A stretch of 64,000 nt of DNA from Takakia lepidozioides. Taxonomy: Eukaryota; Streptophyta; Takakiopsida; Takakiales; Takakiaceae. The notes beneath the pieces were generated by a model. It was not told where the DNA came from and searched no databases. It saw only the letters and a program-made list of their open reading frames with translations. The DNA lies in assembly GCA_030704615.1 (NCBI GenBank), contig CM060734.1:51538042-51602041 (forward strand). The letters run 5' to 3'. This document shows, piece after piece, positions 1 to 10,537 of this stretch; position 1 is the stretch's first letter, and every line of letters starts with the position of its first letter. A program made the position numbers and the translations under genes.

Positions 1-2
1 TT

Positions 3-176
3 GCTCTCTCTAGTGGCCTACTTGCAATGATGGCGGTCCCTTTTGGTATCTGCTGCTTGTGTTACACACCCTTGTATATCACTTACGGGAGGGACCGTGA
101 TATGGCTCAGACAGCAATGAGGAGATATTCTCCAGTGTTCGATGAGGAGTCCATGAAAGGCTTCACCGAGCTATGA
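3..176 (+). CDS. Possible C-terminal exon of a membrane protein (partial)
   Basis: Frame 3 is open from the left edge of the window for 57 codons and ends in TGA. The peptide starts with a hydrophobic, cysteine-rich stretch (GLLAMMAVPFGICCLCYTP) and continues into a charged tail ending KGFTEL. That would suit a last membrane segment with a short cytosolic tail. I do not recognise the family. No start is visible, and the stretch is short enough for an open frame to arise by chance, so this is only a candidate exon of a gene entering from the left. Confidence 0.25.
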   Translation, partial: ALSSGLLAMMAVPFGICCLCYTPLYITYGRDRDMAQTAMRRYSPVFDEESMKGFTEL

Positions 177-1140
177 GGAGGTCCTCAACCATGAATGACT
201 GAGAGACGATGAGTCTGTGAGCTTTGGCCTCTGCAGTTTCTATGTTCTCAAGAATGACTACCTGTCAGTGTCATGAATATTGTGCTGATAAGATTAAATC
301 TGAGTTGAGCATGAGAAGTTGAAGCTAGATGTAGACAGGTTTCAAAGTCTTGTCTGCCATGTTGATCAGCAAAAGCATTTCAGCCCTTCTGGGTAACTCT
401 AAGCCTTAAAGGTATTATTCTTGTGTTTAACTTCCTGGAAACTAAACAAACTTTGGGGTGTAGCTGGATGCCCATGCTATTCTAGAAGTACAATAATATG
501 CTTACAAGTAGAAGAATCAGGGGTAGTCAGAGTGCTATGACACACAGCTTGACTATAGGGCAAGTTTCAATAGGGCTGATCACAAAGGCATCATGAGACA
601 CTGACACTTCTGAACGAGATTTTTCTTGGTGGCCTGGCAAAAGTTCTAATTTGTTTCAAGTGCTGAACACTGTCCACTGAGCAATTAACTTAAGCTCCAT
701 TAAACTGTTTTGTTTACCGTTGAGCCCTACTAGTGCCACCTCAGATTGACAAGCCAGGCGTCGGTTCCGGTCTCGAGGGCCCTTCTGTATTCTGCCTCCT
801 CGTTATCTCTGCTCCCAGTCGAAAACCTTTTCCTCTTCTCTCAGACTGCGATTTTTTCCCTTCACCAGTTGTAGTCCACTCCAGCTAAACATGACGCCTG
901 AGGATCCCATGAGAAGTTATTGCAACCAGAGTATGATAGGGCAGTACCAGCTTCATGATGGAACGCTTTTAACTAGGTTTTTGAGCATTGTTGGGAACAT
1001 TCAGAACCTCTGCGCAGGTATGTGAATCCTGGTATCAGATGTGTTTAGGTCTCTCCAATCATGGGAATTTTGCACAGTCGTGCTCGTGATTGAAGGTACG
1101 TAGTCAATTCATTGTACATGGGTAGGCTCATACTTGTCAC
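177..1140. other. No gene recognised
   Basis: AT-balanced DNA with no long reading frame, no RNA gene and no repeat shared with the rest of the window that I can see. Confidence 0.4.
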
Positions 1141-1404
1141 TTGGAAATCATACCCCCACAGGCATATGGGCATGGGCAAAAAGCATTCAAGGATGACTGG
1201 GCCATGTGGATTAATTTCTTGGCAGCTGTGTTGTCTCATCCAGAGCAAGCTGATGTTGCAGGATTGGCTGCCAGAGTGACCGATCTGTTGAGGGGGCACC
1301 CAGACCTTATTCTAGGGTTCAATGCCTTTCTACCCAAGGATTATGAAATCAGTCCGCCTACAAAAGAGAAACCTCATGGTTCTGGCACGCAGCTAAGTTC
1401 ATGA
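1141..1404 (+). pseudogene. SIN3-type PAH-domain fragment, copy 1
   Basis: The 87-codon frame encodes a paired amphipathic helix (PAH) domain, the protein-binding module of SIN3 corepressors. The diagnostic end of the fold is visible: KAFKDDWAMWINFLAAVLSH, then VAGLAARVTDLL and GHPDLILGFNAFLPKDYEI, matching the SIN3 signature of helix 3-4 followed by GHxxLILGFNxFLPxGYEI. Only one PAH is present, with no histone-deacetylase interaction region, so it is either a small PAH-only protein, as known in plants, or a relic. No convincing ATG with upstream exons is seen. Two relatives lie on the other strand at 3.2-3.5 and 6.5-6.9 kb. Confidence 0.55.
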
Positions 1405-1646
1405 GATCAAGTGCTTAAGAAGCGAGAGAGAGGTTTTAAAAGCTCGCGAGCTTTGAATCCATGGAAGCCATGAATGAGCCTTCCAGGATGCTTTTCCTTA
1501 TTTGGAGCATCAAGAACTCGACTACTGTGAGAAGCCTTTCATGATCTAATATTCAGGGGAGCGTGCCCTGGTTGCGCAAAATAGTGAACAGTGCGCCTGA
1601 CATGGATGTCTCTTAGCAAATCGCTGTCATCTACTGTCATGTAAGG

Positions 1647-4600
1647 TTTGTCTTGCTGTTGAAAAAATCCCTTGTGCAGAATCCATCCTGGCGTGCGTGT
1701 ATTCTCTGCTCGAGTCTCTGCTTAGCTCTCTTCATTAATGGTGCAGCTCAGTGCCCCTTTCAAGAAACCAAAGGTGCACGAAAGTGTAGGCCACAAGTCA
1801 GTAGCAGTGGCTGTCTTTGTTGGGTACCTTCCATAGCAGGCCACAAACACACCTTCCAGGCTTTTGCAAGACTTGAAACAGGCTCAACTTCATGGCTCTG
1901 GGATCTGAGGGTGAGAATTCAGACACTCACGAAGAAATTTTCAAAAAGTGTCACCGTCGTCTCTCTCCTCCACATCCTAAGCGGCCAAAGACAACACCTC
2001 GTTCTGGATTGTGACCACCGTGTGCAGTGTGCACTCTTACCGCAATGTACAGCTCTTAATGAGTAGTTGGATAGTGATGAGTATACGAGAGAAAGAACCA
2101 GATAATTTGGGTACGTCCACAGCAGAACGGATCGTGGAGAGAGTATGTGCGTGTCCAACTGTAAACGAGTGGAGCCTCGGGGCCTGCAGGCAAGCTGAAA
2201 GGCTTCTACTGATGAGAAGCCTTTCACCTTACGGAAGAGGGAATGGTGATGAATGCAGATACATCACCTTCTGCACGAATGCATGCCACAAACATGAATA
2301 CTTGAGTCTCTCTAGCTAAATATGGTCTGTCAAATAATTTGGAAGGCGCTTTAAAAGGCTAGATCATATCTAGAAAATTTTATTTCTGGAAAAGAGAGCT
2401 GTGCAGAGCCAGAGAAAGCTTCAGTTTTCAATCATGTGCAACATTTGTGCATGTACGTAGCGCCCTTTCATCTCCGTTGAATCTTGCTGAAATTGTAGAA
2501 TTTCCTTAACAGAGTCCTCCTGATCAGACCTCAAGTTTGTGGTGCTTCGAGGGAAGTAAGTGGGCCAATTTGCCGTAGTATCTAGATCTGGGGCAATATG
2601 TCTGGTTGTTGACAAGCAGGACTCCAAATTTTTTGTGGCCTATATATCCATATGATTGATTGCTACATGAACTCGTAGCTCATGGTCCTCACGCTCCACT
2701 GCTTGGCAATACACTTCAAATGAAGCCTGCTTTAGAATCATTTGAATGTAGATTTCTGGACATTTGGGCTCAGCAGTGGACATGGAAGTGTAGGAAGGAC
2801 ACTGAAGTGGGAGTAAATTGCATACACTTGAACCTTTATTGGACCTTCAAATGATAGTTTACCACACTGAGGCCACAGTGAGCCGAGAGGCAATCCTCAT
2901 TGTATGAGCACTACAGACCCCAGACCTCCCCAGACGTATCTAGACATATCGTCAGGGAGTCTTTTATGAGCTAGCAGCTGTGACTTCAATTTATATGTAG
3001 ACAATGTAAATTCTCTGGCAAAGTGCCCTATGGAAGATCTGTGGCACTGGACTGGGCGCAAATGGAACTGATCCCTTCCAGGAGCTGTGGCCTTGTAAGA
3101 GTTAGTCCAGGCTGCGATTTTCTAGCACAGTTCATCGCCGGACTCAGACTGATGATCCTCCTTGGTGAACTGGAAGGCCTGATTTATCTGATTTATGAGG
3201 TTTCTTCAAATGCTAGTACTCTATAGGCGGACTGATTTTATAACCCTTGGGTAGAAAGGCATTAAATCCCAGAATTAAGTCTGGGTGCCCCTTCAACAGG
3301 TGGGTCACTCTGGCAGCCAATCCTGCAACATCAACTTGCTCTGGGTAAGACATCAGAGCTACCAAGAACTTAATCCAAGTTGCATAGTCATCCTTGAACG
3401 CTTTTTTCACTGCCATGAGATAAACGATCGGATCAGGCCCTCCAGATATGGACAGTTTGTCCGATCTACGCCTCAATCATCTTCCGACCAGGCATCCCCC
3501 ATGCGTTAATCCAGATAGACTTCATAGAACGTACATGACGGAGGTGTCCTGGGGAGTGGGGGGGGGGGGGGGGCATTGCGATTGCATGGCTGATGCGCAA
3601 AAACCCTCTTCCCTGGCACCCTCCCTGAGCAAATCATCCCGGTATTCAATTCATGGAGCGTGCCATTGTGAAGTCCTGCAAAACTGCGGCAATGTAATCT
3701 TGTCGAAGGTCTGAAGTTAGGAAAATAAAACTCTGGAAAAGAATGCTGGACGAAAATACCTGGAGATCAAATGGTTGGTCGTTTCAACCGATCTCGAGCA
3801 TGCCGAGCACACACCAGTAGTAAAGCTGCTGCCCTCGCCAAGATCATCTCTCTACATATACTCCCTCTCCGTTCCATGAGGGCTCAAGTCACCCACCGTC
3901 GAAGCCTTCAGAAAGCCCTGTCAGCTCAGTGTGGTCTCTATCGGCAGGGACAAGGGACGCAGAGTAGGCCCAGATTCTGAGCAGTGTCTCCATCGACTCC
4001 ACAGCTACACACTACAGGTACCCTTGCCCATTCCTTCTCACACTCAAACTATTCACAACACATTCGCTCACATTCGGCTATTTATATCACAAGATTGTGG
4101 GGCGGTTATACTGATACTTTTCTTACTAATGGGTATCAAAAACCTTTCAAATCTTAGTCATCTGACACTGACTGGTGTGCCACTGGTGTGCCAGGTATAG
4201 TAAACAAGTCATGCCTGGTTTATGAAATACTGAAGCTGCGCATCAGCAATACTAAGTCAGGCTTGAATTGCTAGTATCTGTTTAGTGAAGGATATTTCTT
4301 TCGTATGCACAGATTTTTAAGGTTATGAATCCATCCTGTTACCTCTAAGAATTGGATTGAGACCATGATATAGATCAACCATAAGAAGCTCTTCTAATTA
4401 AGCAGTTATCTCTCAATTCTGATGGCTCCGGCTAACTTTGGCGTGGTATGTTATAATTAACAGTAGTTATCTTTAACGCATGGCCCCAGCACTGGAGTGC
4501 TAGCGAGGCTGCTAAGTTGAAACCTAGTTAGCTCTGCTGACAAGCCCCATGCAGTTGTCCGCTGGGAAGACCCTGTGTATACGCTCCTGAAGAGAGTAGA

Positions 4601-4735
4601 GTTGCGTGGGTACTTGGGGCAGGTGGCCAAACTGCGGCCGCTCAGAGTTGTGCCAAGTGTGGTCGGTCTTGTAGCCTTCTTTAGACGTGAAGCGAAAGCG
4701 GTTTTCAAAAGCTCGTCAGCTTTGAATCCATGGAT
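1647..4735. repeat. Tandem duplication, unit 1 (about 3.1 kb)
   Basis: This stretch is repeated at about 5030-7985 in the same orientation with many small indels. Landmarks found in both, in the same order: the GTTTGTCTTGC start (1647 and 5030), the block around 1938-2140 (5330-5540), CCACACTGAGGCCACAGTG (2862 and 6130), the minus-strand PAH frame (3213-3476 and 6480-6720), and CTCCCTCTCCGTTCCATGAG (3861 and 7128). Unit 1 also has a run of 16 G at 3558-3573 that is missing in unit 2. Apart from the PAH frame I see no coding sequence. Confidence 0.8.
3213..3476 (-). pseudogene. SIN3-type PAH-domain fragment, copy 2
   Basis: A PAH domain like that at 1.1 kb but nearly identical to the copy at 6.5 kb. 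The core reads DPIVYLMAVKKAFKDD, then VAGLAARVTHLLKGHPDL and ILGFNAFLPKGYKISPP before the stop. The upstream reading frame seen in the 6.5-kb copy is interrupted here by the G-run and other changes (about 3.48-3.70 kb), so this copy looks broken at its N-terminal side. The role in the family is to bind short transcription-factor helices; whether this copy is expressed cannot be told. Confidence 0.55.
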
Positions 4736-4977
4736 CGAAGAAATGAAATGAAGTGGTGCTTTAAAATAACGTCCGCGGAAAACTCATAGAGCTTATGGGA
4801 CAAAATGGAAGAGAACATGAGAGAGGAAACAAAACCAAAGCCAAGAATAAGAACTATCGTTAGAGTGATTGTCTAAGGGTGAAGGCCTTGTGCAGCAGAC
4901 CTGTAAGCTGCCAAGCATTTCTGATCCCCATAGTGACAGACTTCAGTGAGAGATTGGGTTCCACGGAATAAATAGGA
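4736..4977 (-). mobile_element. LINE-B 3' fragment 1 (5'-truncated, diverged)
   Basis: This 0.24-kb block shares sequence with 17884-18095 and 18559-18780: AACGTCCGCGGAAA, then GAGCTTATGGGACAAAATGG, then the GTCTAAGGGTGAAGGCC stretch. Read on the minus strand, the shared part ends in repeats of CATTT, the tail of this non-LTR family. It is the most diverged of the three copies and sits between the two 3.1-kb tandem units. Confidence 0.65.
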
Positions 4978-5029
4978 TGGTCATGAAGGCCTGTCTGTTA
5001 GCAATCGCTGTCATCTACTGTCATTTAAG

Positions 5030-7985
5030 GTTTGTCTTGCAGCTGAGAAAATCCCTTGCCCAGTTGAATCCATCGGTTGCGTGCGTGTATTCTCTGCTTA
5101 GCACTCTTCATTCTCTCTTCGACATTGATGTAGCTCAGTGCCCCTTTCAAGAAACCAAAGGTGCACGAAAGTGTAGGCCACATGACAGTAGTAGCAGAGG
5201 CTGTCTTGTAGGGTACCTTCCATAGCAGGTAACAAACACACCTTCCAGGTTTTCAATGCAAGACTTGAAACAGGCTCAAATTCATGGCTCTGGATCTGAG
5301 GCTCAGAATTCAAACACTCACGAAGAAATTTTCAAAAAGTGTCAGCGTCGTCTCTCTCCTCCACATCCTAAGCGGCCAAAGACAGCACCTCGTTCTGGAT
5401 TGTGACCAACGTATGCAGTGTGCACTCTTACCCCACTGTACAGCTCCTATGAGTAGTTGGATAGAGATGAGTATGGAGTGAAAGAACCAGATAATTTGGT
5501 TACGTCCACAGTGCTCAGAACGGATCGTGGAGAGAGTATGTGCGCGTCCAACTGCAAACTGAAAGGCCTCTACTGATGAGAAGCCTTTCCCCTTGTGGAA
5601 GAGGGAATGGTGATGAATGCAGATACATCACCTTCTGTACGAATGCATGCCACAAACATGCATACTTGAGTCTCTCTAGCTAAATATGGTCGGTCAAATA
5701 ATTTGGAAGGAGCTTTAAAAGGCTAGATCATATCTAGAAAATGTTCTTTCTGGAAAAGAGAGCTGTGCCTCCAGAGAAAGCTTGAGTTTTCTATTATGTG
5801 CACACTAGACCGTGCATATACTTAGCGCCCTTTCAGATCCTTTGAGTCTTGCTGAAATTATAGAATTTCCTTACGAAAGTCCCCCTGATCAGACCTCACG
5901 TTTGTGGTGCTTCAAGGGAAGTAAGGGGGCCAATTTGCCATAGTATCTAGATCTGGGGCAATATGTCTGGTTGTTGACAAGCAGGACTCCAACTTTTTTG
6001 TGGCATACATATCCATATGATTGATTGCTACATGAACAGCTCGTAGCTCATGATCCTCATGCTCCACTGCTTGGAGGCGGAGTAAATTGCATACACTTGA
6101 ACCTTTATTGGACCTTCAATTGATAGTTTACCACACTGAGGCCACAGTGAGCCGAGAGGCAATCCTCATTGTATGAGCACTACAGACCCCGGACCTCCCC
6201 AGACGTATCTAGACATATCGTTAGGGAGTCTTTTATGAGCTAGCAGCTGTGACTCAATTTTTATATAGACAACGTAAATTCTCTGACTAAGTGCCCTATG
6301 GAAGATCTGTGGCACTGAATTGGGCGCAATTGGAACTGATCTCTTCCAGTAGCTGTGGCCTTGTAAGAGAGAGTCCAGGCTGCGATTTTCTAGCACACTT
6401 CATCGCCGGACTCAGACTGATGATCCCCTTGGTCAACTGGAAGGCCTGATTTATGTGGTTTATGAGGTTTCTTCAAATGCTAGTACTCTATAGGCGGACT
6501 GATTTTATAACCAGTGGGTAGAAAGGCATTAAATCCCAGAATTAGGTCTGGGTGCCCCTTCAACAGACGGGTCACTCTGGCAGCCAATCCTGCAACATCA
6601 ACTTGCTCTGGGTAAGACATCAGAGCTACCAAGAACTTAATCCAGGTTGCATAGTCATCCTTGAGCGCTTTTTTCACTGCCATGAGGTAAAAGATGGGAT
6701 CAGGCCCTCCATATATTCCATACAGCTCCAGACAGTTTGTCCGATACGCCTCAATCATCTTCCGACGCATCCGCCATGCGGTAATCCAGATAGACTTCAT
6801 AGAACGGGTCATGGAGCGTGGGCGTCTCATTGTGATTGCAGGCCGTGCAAAGTCTGGCGCAAAAACCCTCTTCCCTGGCCCTCTCCGGGTATTCAATTCA
6901 TGGAGTGTGCCATTAATTGTGAAGTCCTGCAAAACTGAGGCAATGTAATCTTGTCAAAGGTCTGAAGGTAAGAAAATAAAGCTCTGGAAAAGAATGCTGG
7001 ACGTTCGAAATATATATCTGGAGATTAAATGGTTCGTGGTTTCAAGTTTCAACCGATCTCGAGCGTGCCGAGCACACACCAGTAGCAAGCTGCAGCTGCC
7101 CTCGCCAAGCTCATCTCTCTACATATACTCCCTCTCCGTTCCATGAGGGCTCGAGTCACCCACCGTCGAAGCCTTCAGAAATCCCTGTCAGCTAAGTGTG
7201 GTCTCTGTCGGCAGGGACAAGGGACCCAGAGTAGGCCCAGATTCTGAGCAGTGTCTCCATCGACTCCACAGCTACACAATAAAGGTACCCCTGCAGCTTT
7301 CTTCTCACAATCAAACTATTCACAGCACATTCGGCTATTTATATCACAAGATTGTGGGGCGGTTATACTGATACTTTTCTTACTAATGGGTATCAAAAAC
7401 CTTTCAAATCTTAGTCATCTGACACTGACTGGTGTGCCACTGGTGTGCCAGGTATAGTAAACAAGTCATGCCTGGTTTATGAAATACTGAAGCTGCACAT
7501 CAGCAATACTAAGTCAGGCTTGAATTGCTAATAGCCGTTTACTGATGGATACAGTCTTTCGTGTGCATCATAGAACCAGATTTCTATGGTTATCAATCCT
7601 GCTATCTCTAAGAACTGGATTGCATGATATAGATCAACCATTGAAAGGAGCTCTTCAAGAGCAGTTATCTCTTAATTCTGATGGCTCCGGCTAACTTGGA
7701 CCTGTTATGTTATAATTAACAGTGGTTATCTTTAATTCATGGCCCCAGTAACTGGAGTGCTAGCGAGGCTGCTAATTAGAAATTGAAACCTAGTTAGCTC
7801 TGCTGACAAGCCCCATGCAGTTGTCCGCTGGGAAGACCCTGTGTACGCTCCTGAAAAGAGGAGAGTTGCGTGGGCACTTGGGGCAGGTGGCCACGCCACA
7901 ACTGTAGCTAAACTGACTGTGAGTGCGGCCGCTCAGAGTTGTGACAAGTGTGGTCGGTCTTGTAGCCTTGTTTAGACAACGAGTT
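5030..7985. repeat. Tandem duplication, unit 2 (about 3.0 kb)
   Basis: Second copy of the unit at 1647-4735, same orientation. It is a little shorter: the part matching 2700-2810 is reduced near 6060. The repeat block that opens each unit (around 1.84-2.2 and 5.23-5.56 kb) occurs again at 8106-8520 and 18244-18557, so the whole left part may be one series of imperfect tandem copies. Confidence 0.8.
6480..6932 (-). CDS. SIN3-type PAH-domain protein, copy 3 (longest frame)
   Basis: A 150-codon frame. The first half is basic and unrecognised. The second half is a PAH domain from about residue 75 (DPIFYLMAVKKALKDD) to the end (GHPDLILGFNAFLPTGYKI). It differs from copy 2 by few residues, including T for K in FLPxGY. 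The frame stops directly after the domain, in line with small PAH-only plant proteins rather than full SIN3. The annotated ATG is just the first in frame; an upstream exon is possible. Given two near-identical neighbours and the surrounding repeats, expression is uncertain. Confidence 0.45.
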   Translation of the reverse strand: MQDFTINGTLHELNTRRGPGKRVFAPDFARPAITMRRPRSMTRSMKSIWITAWRMRRKMIEAYRTNCLELYGIYGGPDPIFYLMAVKKALKDDYATWIKFLVALMSYPEQVDVAGLAARVTRLLKGHPDLILGFNAFLPTGYKISPPIEY

Positions 7986-8105
7986 TCTGTTGCTTTACAA
8001 AAGGCTCAAGCTCTGTCTATTTTACATAGGGAGAGGTGGCCCGGGCGGCTTCATTTCGCCTCCTCACACTTTCCATCCTCTTTTCTCTTGTCTGACCTTC
8101 CAGAT

Positions 8106-9324
8106 CAGGCAACAAACACACCTTCCAGGCTTTTTTAAGACTTGGAACAGCCTGGGCGGGACTGTCCCTAAATATAGTTCCTCTAGACAGCCAGAACTGG
8201 ATCCAAGGGCTCAAGTCCATGGCTCTGGGATCTGATGGTCAGGATTCACTAGGAGATTTGAAAAAAGTGTCACGGTGGTCTCTCTACTCCGTATCGTAAG
8301 CGGCCAGAGAGAACACCTCGTTTTACTTTACTGTGACCCACGTGTGCGGTGTGCATCCTGAACCCATTGTACAGCTCTTACTGAGTAGTTGGATAAGAGA
8401 TGCGTATGAGAGAAAGAAGCAGAGAATTTTGTTACGTCCACAGTAGAACGGAGTGGAGAGGCGCGTGGAGAGACAGTGTGTGTGTCCAAGTGCAACGAGT
8501 GGAGCCTCGGGGGCTGAGCTCTTCCAGCGATGGGCCCTCTATAAGTAGGATGCCTATCGCCTGTTCACTCTGTCCTTCTTCTCTGTCGGTTCTCAGATAA
8601 CCTTGAGTTCCTCCTCCTTTTTCCACCGCTTTAATGTGTACAGTCTGTGAGAGCGGATGCTGCATACTAGCAGATCACTAGTGTGTGAAATTGGGAGAGA
8701 AGGTTGTAAGCACCGGTGTGAGCGGAAGAGGAACATGTGCACCTCAAGCGAGTCTGCAGAGAAGCCGCCATCAGAAGCGGTGAAGCGAGGTGCGCAGCAG
8801 GAGAGCAAGAACGCAGTGCGCACACGGCTGCTGGCCATCTCACAGACAGATCCCACTGGGGTGTGCTTGCTGGTGCAGTCACCCAAGGTCGTCCCCCAGG
8901 GAGCTGGGCTGGAGGAGAGTGGTGACAAGTTCCGCTTCAAGTTAATGGCCATTTCTCGTGTTCAGACTGCAGGGCTACCTTACTAGGATTTGCTTCTTGG
9001 GCTGTAGAACAATTGAAAGGCTCTTGCTGCTTCTTCATCTTGGTGATCTTCAACCTTTGAGGGATAACACTATTTGACAATGCAAAATAGGGCTGCAGGC
9101 AGTTTTGCTACTTGCAATTTCTTTGCTTGCTCACCAGACACCCATAGGCAAGTGTGTGCAACGCTGCAGGTCAAGGCTGCAGCATGGGCCCCAAAGAGAG
9201 TGAAAAGCTTCCAGTGGAAACAACTTTGTAAGCATGAAAGTTGAACTCCTGACCTCTTTTCAATGAAAAGGCGAGGGGGTGTGTGTATTATGATGTTCTC
9301 AACCTGTATGAAAGAGATCATTGG
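8106..9324. repeat. Segmental duplication, copy 1, left part (block B)
   Basis: Matches 18244-19921 in the same orientation, once the 505-bp LINE-B insertion at 18559-19063 is taken out of that copy. The match starts at CAGGCAACAAACACACC and runs to AGATCATTGG at 9315-9324. There copy 1 is broken by a 7.6-kb insertion and resumes at 16937. The first 0.4 kb is also related to 1.84-2.2 and 5.23-5.56 kb. Confidence 0.85.
8657..8986 (+). CDS. Duplicated 109-codon frame of unknown function
   Basis: The frame is polar and rich in S, E and K, then reads RTRLLAISQTDPTGVCLLVQ and ends near DKFRFKLMAISRVQTAGLPY. I do not recognise it. Its copy at 19313-19591 keeps the frame and the stop position with about eight amino-acid changes. 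The opposite strand is open as well over much of the block, so conservation alone does not show which strand, if any, is coding. It may be an exon of a broken gene. Confidence 0.25.
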   Translation: MLHTSRSLVCEIGREGCKHRCERKRNMCTSSESAEKPPSEAVKRGAQQESKNAVRTRLLAISQTDPTGVCLLVQSPKVVPQGAGLEESGDKFRFKLMAISRVQTAGLPY

Positions 9325-9507
9325 CCTTAGCTCGCAGATATCACAAAGGCGGCCACTTCAACCAACAAATTTTCTCTTCTTCCCCTTTCCTAGTTCACAT
9401 CCCCCCTCTTCCTGTTAAGCTAGTTCGGGTGATCACGTGGGATGGTCCTCAGCGGAGATTTATTGCCACTTATTCCCACGAGTCCTCCGTACACTCCAGA
9501 CCCACGC
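9325..9507 (+). mobile_element. L1-like LINE relic, left part
   Basis: This 183-bp piece and 16465-16936 together form about 655 bp that is absent from the paralogous site at 19912-19921. They are bounded by a 10-bp duplication, AGATCATTGG (9315-9324 and 16937-16946). The coding evidence for L1 lies in the right part. The left part is assigned by position only. The inverted-repeat transposon at 9508-16457 separates the two parts. Confidence 0.5.
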
Positions 9508-9846
9508 TAGGGAATTCCAAATAGGCCTTGATGTGAAATGCAGCGCAATTCACTTGATCAGATGCCAATTCAATTGAACTAACCCTAATTTGCAACTCAA
9601 TTGAATTGCTGACTGCAATTCAATTGAATGTAATCTATAATTTTTAACGCAGTTTTGTATATAATATATATAATATATTATCATGTGTATGTATATGTAT
9701 ATGTATCGTATACACATATACATACGAGAGTATAAGATGAATATACATGCTGGCCCGTCTATTCCTGCTGCCCGTCCAACCTTTGCTTGTGGTAAGGCCT
9801 AAGTCACGACATGAGTCGCGTACCCTAAAGGAGAGATATATACTAC
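9508..9846 (+). repeat. Left terminal inverted repeat
   Basis: Inverted match to 16083-16457. Order from the end inward: TAGGGAATTCC; GGCCTTGATGTGAAATGCAG; several CAATTCAATTGAATTG-like palindromes; an AT-rich microsatellite; GGCCTTACCACAAGC read as its complement; and the AAAGGAGAGATATATACTA inner border. It has fewer palindrome units than the right copy, which explains the length difference. Confidence 0.85.
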
Positions 9847-9860
9847 ACATATATACTAGT

Positions 9861-10112
9861 CGAGGTATCGTCATTAGGTTGTAGCCCTGTTTGATATATC
9901 TACATAGGTATAGTATTTCATTTTACAAGAAAAGTTGGCCAAATTAATCTATATTTATGCGGAGGTATCGTCATGAGACAGTAGCCCTGTTTAGTATACC
10001 ACCAGAGGTATAGCGCATGACTTACAAAGAAACCTGGTCAAATCAGCCTATATGCAGGTTGAGGTATCGTTATGAGGTAGTTGCCCTGTTTAGTATACCT
10101 ACAGAGGGATTG
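9861..10112 (+). repeat. Three subterminal tandem repeats, period about 99 bp
   Basis: GAGGTATCGTCATTAGG (9862), GAGGTATCGTCATGAGA (9962) and GAGGTATCGTTATGAGG (10061) each open a unit that goes on with TAGCCCTGTTTxxTATA and a GxxAAxTxxxCCTATAT stretch. They lie just inside the left inverted repeat, a usual place for transposase-binding repeats. No counterpart is seen at the right end. Confidence 0.75.
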
Positions 10113-10537
10113 GCAACGTACGCATTCTTATCTCTGTTTTTATCCCAATCCTCGCTTGTTAGATTCTACAGCTGTTCATCGCGTAGCACTTGGCTACATG
10201 ATGTCTATTGTTTCTGGTTTACTCAATAAGAAGAGTGGGATAGAAATGTCAAGTGAGTTTTTCATGGTACGTGTCATGGTTGGGTGGACAGGAAGAGGCC
10301 AAGGAAGAGGCAGCAGCAGAGCTGACACATTTGGTAAGGCAACCGTGTCCATCCTGAGTATGAATGATGCTGCACCCTCGGAAATACAAGATGCTTCAAG
10401 TAAGTTCAAAGAGCTTTCTTCTCTTTCTGGTGTGCTGGATATGTATGCGGAGGACAACTAATATCACCTTAGGTGCCAAGGCAGAAACAAACAACCAAAC
10501 CCTATTTCATTTCATTTCTTTCTCTCTCTCTCTCTCT

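Noticed and set aside
3771-4200. Small plus-strand frames shared with 7.25-7.46 kb
   Set aside because: Shared only because of the tandem duplication; the frames differ in start and length between copies.
9655-9730. AT-rich stretch as a possible CRISPR-like or matrix-attachment repeat
   Set aside because: It is a TA/GTATAT microsatellite inside the inverted repeat; nothing CRISPR-like is expected or seen in this nuclear DNA.
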